Assembly (NCBI GenBank): GCA_963970005.1
Contig: CAXAMN010023695.1
Coordinates: 1,695,490-1,759,489 of the forward strand
Reading direction: 5' to 3'
Origin: Durusdinium trenchii
Taxonomy: Eukaryota > Sar > Dinophyceae > Suessiales > Symbiodiniaceae
DNA length: 64,000 bases
Shown here: positions 29,608 through 41,600 of the stretch, piece by piece
Numbering within the stretch: position 1 is the first letter of the stretch
Layout of the letters: the number at the start of each line of letters is the position of its first letter
The notes under the pieces: model-generated
What the model saw: only the letters and a program-made list of their open reading frames with translations
Database searches by the model: none
Told to the model about the DNA's origin: nothing
Translations under genes and position numbers: made by a program

Positions 29608-29928
29608 CTGTTGCATGCAATCCTGATTGAGGGAGTTAGCTGGCTACGGCCAAAACACCTGGTCGAAGAGGTCCGGAACTTCCTGACCTCGTGCTTTCCG
29701 TGGTCGAGTCTCGTGACTGGATCCAAACCATGCGGGGGCTGGAGATCCAATCTCTTTGGGCTGGTTTTAAGAACGTGACACTTGCCCAGATCCAGATGCG
29801 CCTGGACTCCTCTCCTCCGCATCAGTAAGGTAGGAAGTTCCACCATGTGTGGACTCGTGGACTGCAGTCATGGCAAGATGTGATGATCTGATGGACTTGA
29901 GCCATCTTGAGTTAACGCTCCAGGATCT

Positions 29929-30348
29929 ATGGACCACAGAGGTGCATCTAACGACTCCCTGGAAGGACTCCCAACGACCTCGCAGAGCCAGGCCTTTGCC
30001 GAAGCCCATCCAGAGCTCTCACAAGGCCTTCCAGGACGGCCCTCGGTGGCCAGCAATCAGCCCACCAACGAACGACACGGCCACCATCACAGCAACGAGC
30101 GCTCCGGCCGCCATGGCAGCAACGAGCACTCCGGACGCCATGGCAGCAACGAGCGCTCCGGACACCACAGCAACGAGCGCGGCAGCAACGAGCGCTCCGG
30201 ACACCATGGCAGCAACGAGCGCTCCGGACACCACAGCAACGAGCGGAGCAATCGGCCCTCGCATGGGAGGCATTCGGTGCACAGCGAGTCTGGCCTGCTT
30301 GGAAGCGAATGGCGGAGAGAACAAGGGCGAACGGTGGGGCACAATTAG
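29929..30348 (+). CDS. Low-complexity ORF over a 27-bp minisatellite; coding status uncertain
   Basis: A 139-codon frame reads DHRGASNDSLEGLPTTSQSQ and then repeats of SNERSGHHG. A second + frame over the same bases gives ATSAPDTMA repeats, and two minus frames are open too. Open frames on both strands are expected from a repeat of 27 bases. Substitutions between units are not clearly synonymous in any one frame. The ORF could be a real Ser/Arg/His-rich protein or merely the repeat. No neighbour helps decide. Confidence 0.3.
   Translation: MDHRGASNDSLEGLPTTSQSQAFAEAHPELSQGLPGRPSVASNQPTNERHGHHHSNERSGRHGSNEHSGRHGSNERSGHHSNERGSNERSGHHGSNERSGHHSNERSNRPSHGRHSVHSESGLLGSEWRREQGRTVGHN
30090..30246. 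repeat. 27-bp minisatellite
   Basis: About five full and several partial copies of the unit AGCAACGAGCGCTCCGGACA plus CCATGGC. The partial units break at GCAACGAGC, suggesting unequal exchange or slippage. Confidence 0.85.
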
Positions 30349-30504
30349 CAGCATCATTTTCCAAGGTTTGGATTCGAGTCTTTGTCCCAGAAAGGGTCAG
30401 CGGCAAGAACAGAAGGGTTCGGACAGAATAAGAATGACCCACATCGTCTTTCATCGTCTCGATTTCTCCGAACGAAAGACTATCCTTCTCAGCCAGGCAA
30501 TCAG

Positions 30505-30604
30505 GTACCGGAGGACGTGCGGCCTCCGACCTCCTCCAAAAAGGAGGAACCCAAGAAGGAGCTCCCATTCGCTGGCGGCGCGATGCACGTCCTATGGGGG
30601 CCCA
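30505..30604 (+). CDS. Candidate internal exon, Lys/Pro-rich
   Basis: Follows GCAATCAG, begins with G and ends CCCA before GTGCG. Reads VPEDVRPPTSSKKEEPKKEL then PFAGGAMHVLWGP. Splice signals and codon bias agree. It may connect to a frame at about 30842-30930 (SPDGAPERHPLHALEEPPK) whose phase is not settled. The protein is unrecognised. Confidence 0.45.
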
Positions 30605-31306
30605 GTGCGTATATGATCTTGAGGGCAGGATGGTCCGCAACCAGTCACCTTTCAGTTGGTGTAGGCCTAGGCCTTTCTACAGGCCAGGATGAGATCCGAC
30701 AGATGTTTGGAAAGCTGGACCTGCTCTAGACTCTAGTCTTTTTCGAAGTCTTATGGGCGATAGTCTTATGTGCTTCACTGTTCAAAGAACATCAGTGTTC
30801 AAGCTGACTGACCTTCTTCGTTTTGGATCTCCCTTTTCACTCCCAGCCCTTCACCGGACGGGGCGCCCGAGCGCCACCCCCTCCACGCACTCGAGGAGCC
30901 CCCCAAGATGAAGCCGGGCTTTTTTCTGGGCGCCTGGGATGGCTGACGGTGCCCGGGCGGGCACCACAAGTGTGTGCACGTCGGGCAGACCGTTCGAACA
31001 GCCGCGGTCAGGCGTCCTAATTTCGTACACGTAGGAGATTTGAAGAGAGGAGGACCGATGGCGAGGGTGGTAGAAAAGAGATTAGACGGACTCCTTTACG
31101 TGTCTTGACACCTCTATATAATGATTCAACGCAACCCCGAGCAGTCAGTGAAGCCAATGTTTTTCCCTGTCTCAGGGTTCTTTCAAGATTGTGCTTCCAT
31201 CCTTGCCATCGAATCTAGCCCTCTGGTCTGGGACCTCTTTCCACGGATTGATTGTGGCCAGTCCTGAACATGCGTTCCCGTTCTTTTTTTTGGGACACCT
31301 CAAAAG

Positions 31307-31364
31307 GTCCACCGTCCGCACGGGAGCTCTGCCGAACGGCCAGAGCTTCTTCTTCGCGCGGCGG
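31307..31364 (+). CDS. Candidate short exon
   Basis: After CTCAAAAG the frame with one leading G reads STVRTGALPNGQSFFFAR and ends before GTGAAACC. Sixteen of eighteen third positions are G or C. Surrounding frames are not biased. Between 31365 and 32480 only repeat copies B and C are seen. Confidence 0.4.
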
Positions 31365-31692
31365 TGAAACCCTTTCGAACGGGGCTGTCCCTCAAGGGGG
31401 AGCCACCATCTTTTGGATTGCTTGGCTCCTCCTGGGAGGTCCAGGAAATCTAAGTGCCACCCGCGGTGCCCCACTCGTTTTCATTGGCTAAGTAGACTTC
31501 GTGGTCGCAGTAATTAGCTTCAGTCCCGAGTGGCTAGACCGAGCTTTGTTGGCTTAGCTCAGGCCCTTTGTGGTGCTGCTGAGTGGTCGGAGCTGCTGAG
31601 TGCACCCTTAAGCCTTCCAGGTGGACCTGGTTTTGTAGCATCCTTAAAACACAGTTTTGTTCGAGAAAGGTATTGAATCAAGGGGTGGTTGG

Positions 31693-31787
31693 AATCCATT
31701 CGACACCAGTTTTGATAGGAAAGACCATATCCTGGGTGGTTGGTTAGTAGTCCAAAAATTGGGGTCATTCAGGTTCTAGGTTCTAGG
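31693..31787. repeat. Dispersed diverged repeat, copy B
   Basis: Matches copy A in the words ATCCATTCGACACCAGTTTTGA, GGAAAGACCAT, TCCAAA and CATTCAGGTTCTAGG, the last followed by a second TTCTAGG. Confidence 0.6.
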
Positions 31788-32157
31788 AAGTCCACACCGT
31801 GCCATCAGGCGATTCCCTTGATGGAACACCACCCGAACAGAGTAGCAACAATGCCCCCGACTCTCCAAGGGCTTTTTCAGGGCAGGGGAAATTCCAGGTC
31901 GATGAGCCCTCAGGTGCCATCCCTTAAGCCATCGCGTTGGCATGTTCAGCGCTTCCTGTGGCTCCACACGCCCCCGTGAACTGTGAGGAGCACCGCGGTG
32001 GTCTGTGTGACCACGCACCTTTCCCGGGACGTTCCATGCAGGTGGCGTGTGCGCCAGCGGGTCAGAACTGGGTCCGTCGTGCTTTCCCGAAACGGAATGA
32101 TTGGACGTAACATGGTGGACAGTTCAGGAGGTCAGCACTCCAGCAATTTCTTCTGCT

Positions 32158-32252
32158 GGAATCCAGACTTCACATTTGTTTTGAGAGGAAAAATACATCT
32201 GTTGGGCGATTGGTGGTCCATGTCCAAACGTAGAGGCCATTCAGGTTCTAGG
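32158..32252. repeat. Dispersed diverged repeat, copy C
   Basis: Matches copies A and B: GAATCCAGACTTCACATTTG, TTTTGAGAGGAAAAATAC, GTCCAAACG and CATTCAGGTTCTAGG in the same order. Confidence 0.55.
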
Positions 32253-32484
32253 TCATTCAGCTTCAGGTGCCTCACGAAATCGCACATTCAATGTATCTTT
32301 GCTCCAAAGGCTGGTCTTTTTGAGATGTCTTGGTGGCCAAGATCGGCTTCCTGGGGCCCAGCAAAAAGGATGGATATCAGGAGATCTGACCCACACAAGT
32401 AGCTGGACTCGCAAGCAGGACCTGGGGATTTGACACGTCAAGCCTCTATGGCACGTGAATCAAGGATGGAGCCTCCAACAGCCG

Positions 32485-32735
32485 CTCGCTTTTCACTACC
32501 GGCCCGCTGGTACTCGCTGGCGACACCTTCTGCCGGGTCCATTTCGTGTTTCAAGACCTCTTGGACCGTCTTAAAACCGCGGCACGGGATCCGAGTCGCC
32601 ACGGACTGGGCGGGCGGGGCTCGACGGGTTTGGGGGACGTGATGGCAGCGGTCGGAGATAACGCGGCGTCGGAAGGCCCCCTGAACTCAGACGCCCTGCG
32701 GCAGGTGGGTTTGGACGCAACTAAGGTGGTTTCTG
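32485..32735 (+). CDS. Candidate exon, unknown protein
   Basis: The frame reads RSLFTTGPLVLAGDTFCRVH then FVFQDLLDRLKTAARDPSRH and continues GLGDVMAAVGDNAASEGPLN to a TGA at 32744. The first 40 codons are hydrophobic and helical with G/C third positions. Boundaries are not certain (AG acceptor candidates near 32483). Confidence 0.35.
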
Positions 32736-33899
32736 GATACCGTTGAGGTTGAAGAAGTGGCGGATTCACTCTGGAAGTGATCTCCCCAGGTTTTCGACAC
32801 AGGCACTTGTGATGTCCAACAAAACAAGCTGCACAACCAGTTGGTTGTTCATTCAAAACGTGAGGACCATCCAATCACTCGGACCATCCAACAGGTCACT
32901 CGTTTTCGTCCTTTTCCCAGTCCTTGGAAGATGTGGTCTGAGCCCACTCCAGTCGTTTGTTTGCGTCGGCCTCCGAATCTTCGGTTCAAGGAACACCGTG
33001 GATCCCGCGCTTCCGAAACACCGCCCGGTGTGAGGATGTTTGAAGCCAGAGAGACTAGGTTTGACATGGTGATCTTAGATGCAGCACAAAGATGCATCAA
33101 CTCCGTGCCATTAAATGGGGGCATGGCCATTAGATGTGTGGAAATCTTGTGGAATCCCCCACTGAAGAGGTGAACAGCTGCTTCAGGGCTCTGTCAACGA
33201 CCCACCTGGATTCCCACCCGGCGGGGGTAGAGGACGGCGCGAAAGGGATCCCGGCGAACCCGCCGCTCGGGGTACCTTGCTGAACACGACAGGGGAGTGG
33301 GGTCTGGCGTTCAGACTGGCAGATGGACAGGATGATCAAGCGACTAGGGTTTCATACAAACGGGTGACCTGCCAATGATGAAAAAAGGATAAAAAAGGTA
33401 AGGAGTGTGGAGGCGTTGTTCTGAGTTCAACCCTGGCCATAATTGGAGTTGGCCCACTGTGTGCACACTTCGTTTAGCAATTGACCACTCGGATCTCCAT
33501 ACAATGGACTCTAATGATGGGAACCTCCTCCAATGGCTGCATGGCTTGATGCGCAAATGTAGACTCTTGATTGATCAACACCCCATTTGGATTGTAAACC
33601 TCTTGATATTAGGTATGCTGTAATGCTGTATGCTCGATTTTCCACACGGGCCTTGTGGGGGAACTCCCCTCGGGCCCAATGGGCTCCACTTCCGGGTGAA
33701 GTCCTGACCACAGGAGAAATTACATAGTCCAGCACCCTGGCAGGTCCTGAAAGTCGCAGCGATGCTCGGTTTTGTAATATTTCATACATCTATAAATTTT
33801 GAGAACAATTACATTGGAGTTTTCTTTCACATTTTGGTGAAGACCTTTGCCAGTTGTTATTCCAGTTCTCCGTTTGACGTGTAGCACTGCTCGACACGA

Positions 33900-34070
33900 G
33901 GGATCACCTCCGGACCCGAAAGGGTCCGAACCGGGACCGGAGCCCGGTGCGTTTGGTGCGCCCCATCTCACCAGGTCATGTCGTACCTGAGCAAGATCTC
34001 GGCTGCAGCACAGTTGGTCCGGGACCTGACTCATGACGATGTGGGTCCGAATGCTTCGGATGGGTCGTGA
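33900..34070 (+). CDS. Candidate terminal exon(s) with stop TGA
   Basis: Exon 33975-34070 follows CTCACCAG. It reads VMSYLSKISAAAQLVRDLTH then DDVGPNASDGS and stops at 34068. A Pro-rich frame (GSPPDPKGSEPGPEPGAF, about 33900-33953, ending before GTGCG) lies just upstream and may be the preceding exon. The terminal exon is phase 0, G-starting and helix-then-acidic. The protein is unrecognised. Confidence 0.45.
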   Translation, partial: GITSGPERVRTGTGARCVWCAPSHQVMSYLSKISAAAQLVRDLTHDDVGPNASDGS

Positions 34071-34585
34071 TGCGTGGTGATTTCTTCTTTGGTGGCTTTT
34101 CGGGTGCGATTGGCACGGCCACACCATCGGTCAACACCGCCTCAAAGGCCGTGGTACCTCGTGGATGCCGAGAAATCGTGCTCTGCAAGTTGTTCCACAG
34201 AAAAAGCGGATATATAGGCGGATAGAACAGGTGGATCAACGTTAAGAAGCTCTTCCCTGTATTTTCCAGGGCAACTCAGGGAGTCAGCGACTTTTTTGGG
34301 TCGAAGAGATGCATCTGGAGTTTTTTCCTTAGGGCCCGGAGTCCCCGAAGGAAGGTGGCTACACTCAAAGGGTTCAAGCGACATTCAAAGTGTTTGGTGC
34401 TTTGATTCCATTGACATGCAACATGATTAGTTAATATTAGTTAAATATATATAACAACACTTTCACAAAAAAAATGCTAGAACAAGTTGTTCTGAGTTGC
34501 TTTTTTGCAGGTGAAATGAAAGGTCCGTTTTTCAGCCGAGCTCTCCTCACGTCCAGTACGAGCTTCAGCCCTCCCTCCTTCTCAG

Positions 34586-34649
34586 GTCCATGAGGACGAG
34601 TTCCGGCGGATGCGGGAGCCGGGCCGGAAGAAGATGGACAAGCTGATTG
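34586..34649 (+). CDS. Candidate internal exon, charged helix
   Basis: Follows CCTTCTCAG, begins with G and ends ATTG before GTAGG. Reads VHEDEFRRMREPGRKKMDKL. Strong splice signals and codon bias support it. The charged helical character would suit a cytoskeletal protein, but this is not diagnostic. Confidence 0.45.
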
Positions 34650-34939
34650 GTAGGCCGGAGAGGGTCCGGTGAGACAGGTTCGCCCGGTTGGATTGGATGG
34701 GTCTGCGCGGTTCCCAGACGGATGGGAACCAGGACGGGCAGAAGGACGGAGCTAATGGAGTGACCCCAAACTCTCGAAATCTTTTGCTTTTTCACCCCAA
34801 TTCCTTTCCTTTCCCCCCAAATGCCCTCCGCCGGTGAGAACCACCCCCCGGTTCTTTCACCGGGCGACTCACCGCTCCTCACCACCGCCCGGTTCTCTCC
34901 GCGTCCCGCGGCGACCTCACCGCCCGTACCGCGCCAGGC

Positions 34940-35148
34940 TGCCGAAGGGGCAAGAATCGCCCTTCGGCGACTTCCCCACCGACTACACCCGCCCGTCCGA
35001 CGAGGCGAAGCGGTCCGGGCGCCAGCGGACGAGCGAAGCAGCTACGGGAGCGGACGTCGGTCCGGTCCGGGAAGCACCCCAGGGGTGGAACAAGGAAGCT
35101 ACGGCTATAGCTCCTGGCATGACTACGGCTGTAGCGAATAGCTATTAG
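34940..35148 (+). CDS. Candidate terminal exon with apparent frame change
   Basis: From 34949 one frame has essentially all-G/C third positions ([20 protein letters not shown] then KRSGRQRTS). After about 35040 this bias moves to another frame rich in Gly, Ser and Tyr that ends [16 protein letters not shown] at TAG 35139. Either a very short intron, a frameshift or two overlapping exons could explain it. Gly/Ser/Tyr-rich tails occur in RNA-binding proteins. Confidence 0.35.
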
Positions 35149-35502
35149 TAGCAAGGTACGAGTAAGGTCCGGACGGACGAATCCACTGAAAGCAGCGGAG
35201 CGGTGAGAGTCGAGCGGTAGGTAGGGGGAAGGACTGGTTTTAAAGGGGTGGACGGGAAGTGGTGGATGGTGGGGAGATGGAGAGGGGGTTGGGACACGAA
35301 ACTGCTTGGAAGTCTATGCTTCGTGTTAGATACCTTGGAATCCCTATTCATCCGGTCGTGGGTCTTTAGCTCCAATCCACCCGATATTCCATGGTACACC
35401 GACTTAAGGCATATGGGGTGGATCTATCCATCATCTCTTCCCTTAGGTCCAGTCGACCATTCTTTAGATGGTCTTTAGGTGATCCGAAAAGGAATTTCCT
35501 TG

Positions 35503-35582
35503 GCTACTAGCAACAAGGTGCATCGCTACTAGTGACAAGTGCATCGCTAGTAGTAGCTAATTTGCTACCAGTAGCAAGAAGC
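35503..35582. repeat. CTAGTAGC-type repeat, cluster 2
   Basis: GGCTACTAGCAACAAGGTGC, CATCGCTACTAGTGACAAG, GCTAGTAGTAGC and TACCAGTAGCAAGAAGC follow one another. Shares words with clusters at 160, 44279, 62248 and 63230. Confidence 0.75.
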
Positions 35583-35629
35583 TTGACTTCGGTGTTGTCA
35601 AAAAAAGGTCTTTAGACTTCTGGGGTTCC

Positions 35630-38600
35630 ATGATCAACACCTCGGCGGCTTCCGCGGCGCTCAGGTCCATTGCGCTGCAGGTGATGGGGAGCGCCACCTT
35701 TACACCCAGGACACCCAGAACCTTAGAGGCACGGGTGGAGATTCATGGATTTTTGGCAAACATTTTGGATTCATTTTTTGGATTCACTCAATTTGAGCCA
35801 CTGGCAGAAAGGACCAAAGTCGTAGTGTACTGGAGTTCTGGGCGGGAGAACCTAGGCTAGCTGTTTTGGACTTGGACTCCAATCTCTGATGATTGCCTGA
35901 TCAATCTGCCAATTTCAATATGTACCTCCACTCGCCCCACGTTTGGCTTGCCAGATTTGTTGGCACTTGCTCCTGCTTGGCTCGCTCTGATCATCATGGA
36001 CCACGAAGACGACTTGCCTCTGCAAATAGAAGTCATCCCACTTCCATCAGTAGGATAGTTGGATAGAGCCCTCCCTCCAACAATGGAAGTGGAAGACCCT
36101 CCATATCTTTTTCATTCATTTTCCACCATGTTTGGTGCCACATCCTCCCTGCTCCCGACCTGAACGACCCTCTCTGCGCACCACAACCCTCTGTCCGCCA
36201 GCCCTTGCCGTCGGCGCGCGGAGCCAAGACGCCGCGCAGCGCGAGGAGCGGGTGGTCGGGTGGGTGGGGTGGTCGGGTTGGCCTGAGTAAACGCGGAGCC
36301 CTGCAGCCGGAAGTGGATTCTCTGGAGTTCAGCAAGAGAACAGGATTTGAGGAGGTTTGAGGTGTTCTTTTAGGATTTTCCTGAGCCAGGACCCTTTGTT
36401 GGTGGAGATGAGGTTTTTTGGCCTGTAGGGTAGGTGTGACTCTAGTGAGGGTGATCCACCAACATGTGGATGATGCAACTATAGATTTGTTTGTTCGCTC
36501 TGTGCTTTGCTGGGGCCTCTTCTGATCTCTTCTTGGCGTTGCCACTGCTCCAGGCCTACACCGCGGGAGAGCCAAAAGGCCTCCCCGCGCTCGCCGGTGG
36601 CCACGCCACGGCTGGAAAGGCGGGGCCGTTGGAATCGGTCAACGGAGAGGAAAAGCAGAAATCCAGGTTGACTGTTGAATAGAACTTTCCATACGAACAT
36701 GTAGAACCATCCTGCAGCCTGGTACTCCTCACCCCGCTCGCTCAGTGGGCCACCGATGGCGGGTGCCTTCCGAAGGCCAGGAGCGGCGTGGTTTCCGGCG
36801 ATTGGAAGGGGTATATCTTCGATGGATGATGTTGACTCTTGATTAAGAACGCCCCCCCCATTTGGATTGAAATACCTCTGAAGAGGCCTGGGTGATATAA
36901 AGTCAAGAGTCTATTATCTGTGGAAGGGAACGGGTTGAGGAAGGTGGGAGCTTTGAGGAAGGTCGTGTACAAGCAATAGGTCTATGGGGATGGGTCGTTC
37001 AACCTCGAGCCCTGGTCCAGCATGCAGCGAACGACCTTCCAGGTACAGACCAGATCAACCAAGGTCTCTGTTTTGACTTTTTTTGACCCGCCAAAATGGG
37101 CAGCCTGGCATTGACTCCTCTATCATTTGACGTCGGACGGGCCGGTGGAGAGGGAAGGCCTTTGCTTTTGTGGATGGATGTACAGTGATGGTGAGCACAA
37201 AGAGGATAGAAGAATCAGTGATGATAGAAGGTGGGTCATGGCGGACCACCGAGAATGAACGGACGACCTGGGAGGAGTTGCCCGCCCTTCCTTCAAGGTC
37301 TTGTGCCATCTACTCTGAACAAACTATAGATGCTTCACAGCAGTCTATAGCATTGGTGTGCCAGAGCCGGTATACCCTGAACGTTCCTCGCAGTCTCCTG
37401 AAAGATGAAGCATCCGAAGGTTTTTTTGAATCACCAGCAGTTCGCTGCCTTGCTGAGTCTTGCTGTCTTGCATTTTTCACCTTCCTGTCTCGTCTTCTAA
37501 AAAAAGGTTTGCATCTGAAAGTCCTCCCCATTCCTCCGAAGGCTCGGTCCGGTCTTCGCTCCAGGCGGAACATCGAGCCCTCGGAGTTCCGGCGCTTCTA
37601 CGACCGGAACGACCTGCCAATCCAGGTGAGGAACGTCTGGTGGCCTTTGGAAGGGGTCGGAGACTGGGTCCTGCTACATCATCCGCGTAGCATTTCCAGT
37701 TTTCCAGGACCTTCCCAGTGGCCCCTAACTTACAGGCTTAATGATATAAGTGACCATCACACCAGGGAATCAAAAGGAATGAAATGAAGCTCACGGGTGA
37801 CCCGTGACCAGTTTTGTAGGTCATCTGGCTGTGGGCACCGAGAATGAAGAGAAGGTTCCCGGTAGCTAATAGCTAATCGACCTGCACTATACTATAAAAA
37901 CAGGTCCATTGCCACAAGATTGCCCCAGGCTGAAGAAGAGAGAGAGAGAGAGAGATGCCAGAATCCGTCGGTTTCCTCGACTCGACCCCCCAAACACCTG
38001 GCAACTTAGCCCTCTAAAGCAGCCGGCATCTGGCCGGGGGTTGGAGTGCTCAGAAACGAACTCCCACAAAACCTCCATTGTAGACTAAACCTACTTGTTG
38101 GCTCTCACCCCTTACAAAAAAACGTCTTCTTCCTTAAGTCTTCCCTCGACCCTCAAGTTGGGGTCCCTGTCCCTGTTGGTGATCATTTCATATCTCGCTC
38201 TTGGGTTCTACCTTAGACCCTCGGAAGACACGGACGCAGAAAACCTCAACCAGCCTTAGATGTCCAGGTGCCTTTTCGGGTGGAAGGTCACCTTATCCAG
38301 TCTTTTCAATGTAGTTTTTTTTTCCTGTCCACAATCCAACGACCCTTCGTTTCCAGACCTGCTCAGCCTGCACCTGCTGCTTTTTACCCAAACGGAACGG
38401 ATGGCCCCGCAGATCCTGCACACGGGCACCCAGAATCGAATTGCTTGGAAGGCCGGTGCAAGGGAGGAGCGAGGGGAAGAGGGTGGTGACCATGGTGGTC
38501 AGTGTGGAGTGAAGGTTGGAAGGTTGTGCCTAGCCACTTTGGTGGCCATGTTTGGGGTGGAGCAATGGGCGCCCTGCAGGAGCAGAATTGCACTTCCACA

Positions 38601-41600
38601 CCTTTCAGTGGCAAAATACCGGGACAGTTGAGAATCAAGGATCATCCTGCTCAACTTGAGACTACCAACCGAGGTTGGTTCCCATACGCCGCGTGCGTTG
38701 GGGATGGCGTTGAGCAGCCCAAAAGAGTTCTGCCAGCTAGCTGGACCTCATAAGCTTGGCAACTCAGATGCCCCGGACGGTCCGCATGACCGTCGTCGCA
38801 TGACGTCGCTTCCCTCCGCCGGACTCCGCCTGACGTGGGGGGATGGTGCGACAGGTGGATGTTGAAAAGTTGGACTACCACCACTACTTGCCCATCTTCT
38901 TCGATGGGTGCCGGACCGAGAAGGGCACCCAAACAGAGGTCACAACAGAGGGATGTGCAAACATCGTGGTCACTGGTGTTGTGTTCCGTCGTGTGGGCAC
39001 TGTGTTGGTCAACTTGTGTTTGTGTTTGATTTGACAGGGGAGGAAGTGCGGAAGCGGGCGTGCAGAACTTGACACCATGTTTCGGTGTCTTGGAATTTCT
39101 ATCCTCTGTGACATCGACCATCATTGGGCGATTTGAGCGTTGCCTTGGCGGCGATGTCTTTTGGAGAACTCGGACAGAACTGGCAGATGCAGAGAGGTTC
39201 AGCTGCGTACTCCCACAGCTGTGGAGGTGATGGCAAGTTGGACAAACAGAAGCCAGCCAGTTTCTGGGAAACTTTCTGGAAATTTGGCTGGAGAAGAAGA
39301 CATATTCGGTTTGGAATATTCGGTCAGAAAGACCCCCCGCGGACTCCCTTGACCCACGTGATTTTCCATCCAACTCACCCTCCAAAGCCGACTCTTCGTC
39401 TCCACTGGGTCACTCGTCTTCCTCCGTCTCACCGGCGTCGATCATCGACGACCGCGGTGAGGCCGGGTGTCTCGGCTTCGGGTCGACCGCGGGTCCTCGC
39501 GGGTTCTCGAGGCTTCGGGAGAAGGAGGAGCCCTACCGATTCTTCGCCGTGGAAGGAGTCTACAACCTCCTCGAGAAGGCCTTGAAGCGGCCGGTCTCCG
39601 GAGTCGGGACCGGCGGGTCGCCGGGCCGCCGGTTGGACCGGAGCAGCCATCGGAAGGAGGGTGAGGCTTCTGGTGGATGGCGGAGATGTTTGGAGGATGC
39701 CGTATGTGATGATACCTTTTTCAGAGGACAGTTTTTTGATGTTTTACTATGTCTTACTGGGTTCATCAACTTTCAAGGTGGGATACCCATTGTTGGGGGC
39801 ACACGGCAGATGGGCCAAGGGAAGGTCAGGGTCCTCGTGCACTTGCAGGTCAGTGCAGGAAATCACTTGAAGCTTGGGTGGTTGAGCTATTTTGAAGATT
39901 TTTGAAGCATGTTGAGATTTTAGCTGAGACTTTGTCGACTGGGTCCGTCAGCGGTCTTATGATCTTGCTGGGAGTGATGAAAAAAGATGAACAAAGCAAA
40001 CTTGTACACTGAAACATTCCAACAGAGATGGGTCAGAACCCGAACCCTTCGACTCTCCCAGTTGGGTACCGCAGGTGAAAGAACGGGTCCTATTTCTTCA
40101 GGTCACAAAAGAACCTCGCAATTGGGCCACACCGTGAACTACGGTCTGATGCTTCCACACCCCCTCTGGCTGCCTTTCCAAATCTTTCCAACCGGTTCAC
40201 ATTTTTTGGACGGCGCGGGCGCGCGGCGCGCGGCGTGGAGCGGCGCGGAGGGCGGCTCCAAGATTCTGCCCGTGGTGCCGCAGCTCATCATCCCGATCAA
40301 GAAGGCGTCTTTGCGACGGGTTTCTTTTAGGGGTCCCGTCGTAGCGCGTGACGGGTGGGGTGGGGTGCACCCCAAAACGTAGCTAAGTGAGATGTGGAAT
40401 CTTTGAATCAGAAGGGTACTTCACTCGTCGCTGTGGCTCTGCAACAGGATCCAGTTTGAGTCAAAAACAGTTCTCAGGAATTTTGATTTGAGCTTGCTAC
40501 GGTAGCCCCCTTAACGAAGAGGAGAACTCCATGTGGATGCATCTGCCGCCGGGGATGTTCTCGGCCAATTCGCCGGTGTTGCGCTTGCCAATCTGGCCAC
40601 TGGTGGTTTGCAGTCCTTCCTCAGCCACTCACAGTAAAGAAGAGTCCTTTCTCCGAGATGGAACCTGGCCATCGTCCTCCACGTTTTGGAACCTGGCCAA
40701 GAAGAAAGGGGTGGGGGAAGCGGCATCAAACAACTCGTACTTATCCACCTGAGTTGCATCCTCTGGGAATCTCTTTTGCTGACTAGGAGGACATTCTGAT
40801 GGGTAGCTATATAGGATGTTCCAAAATAGAACCCTCGTCCCCACAACCCTGGGTTCCTTTCAAATTTCCATCTTGGCACTTTCGACCTAAACCCTAAACC
40901 CTTCGAACTCGAGGATCCTTCGGCTTCGGACTCCTTCGACCGGTTGAACCTCGTCCGCCCGGTCGGCCAGGCCTTGAACACGTGCGCCCGGCCTCGGTTT
41001 GGGAGTCGACCGAGCACCGGTCGAAGGGAGGGAGGGAACCCGGAAGCATTGGGGGATTGGAGTGAATCCAATTGGGGTTCAGTGGATCTGAAGGTCAAGA
41101 ACAACCCCCTTGGGGAAGTGGGAGAAAGCACCTGGATGTTTTGGACTCGAAGTATGAAGGTTCAGACCACTCTATTCTACTCAAACTATATGTTGCTTTG
41201 ATGGAAACCATCATGCCCAAGTGCCAGAGCCAGAGACTTCATCATCGCCAGGCGAGACCCTGAAGTCATGGTGACGACCATGAAGGCGCAGAACACGGCA
41301 GGGGAGTGGTGGAGGAGCTGTTTTTCCTTTTCCATGTTCAATGAATTGCTTTAAGGAAAAGCTGCAGGAAACCCTTGTATTTTCACCTCCTATGGTCGCC
41401 CTGTAGATTTTCCTTAAGCCAATTCCGGGACCATTCAATTCTCACGCGTGAAACTCAGCAGTGTTGATTGACCTCACTTCGGCTTTGTGGTTTTAGAGCA
41501 AGTTTGCAACACAACCGTTGCGTGACGCCGGTCAAACCCGGTGTTCCTGGTGTTCCTTGTTTCCCCCGCCCGCCTCAGCTCAGCGAGGTGCTACAGACCT

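Noticed and set aside
29948..30640. Minus-strand ORF of 230 codons with SARCC repeats
   Set aside because: It is generated by the 27-bp minisatellite being open in several frames.
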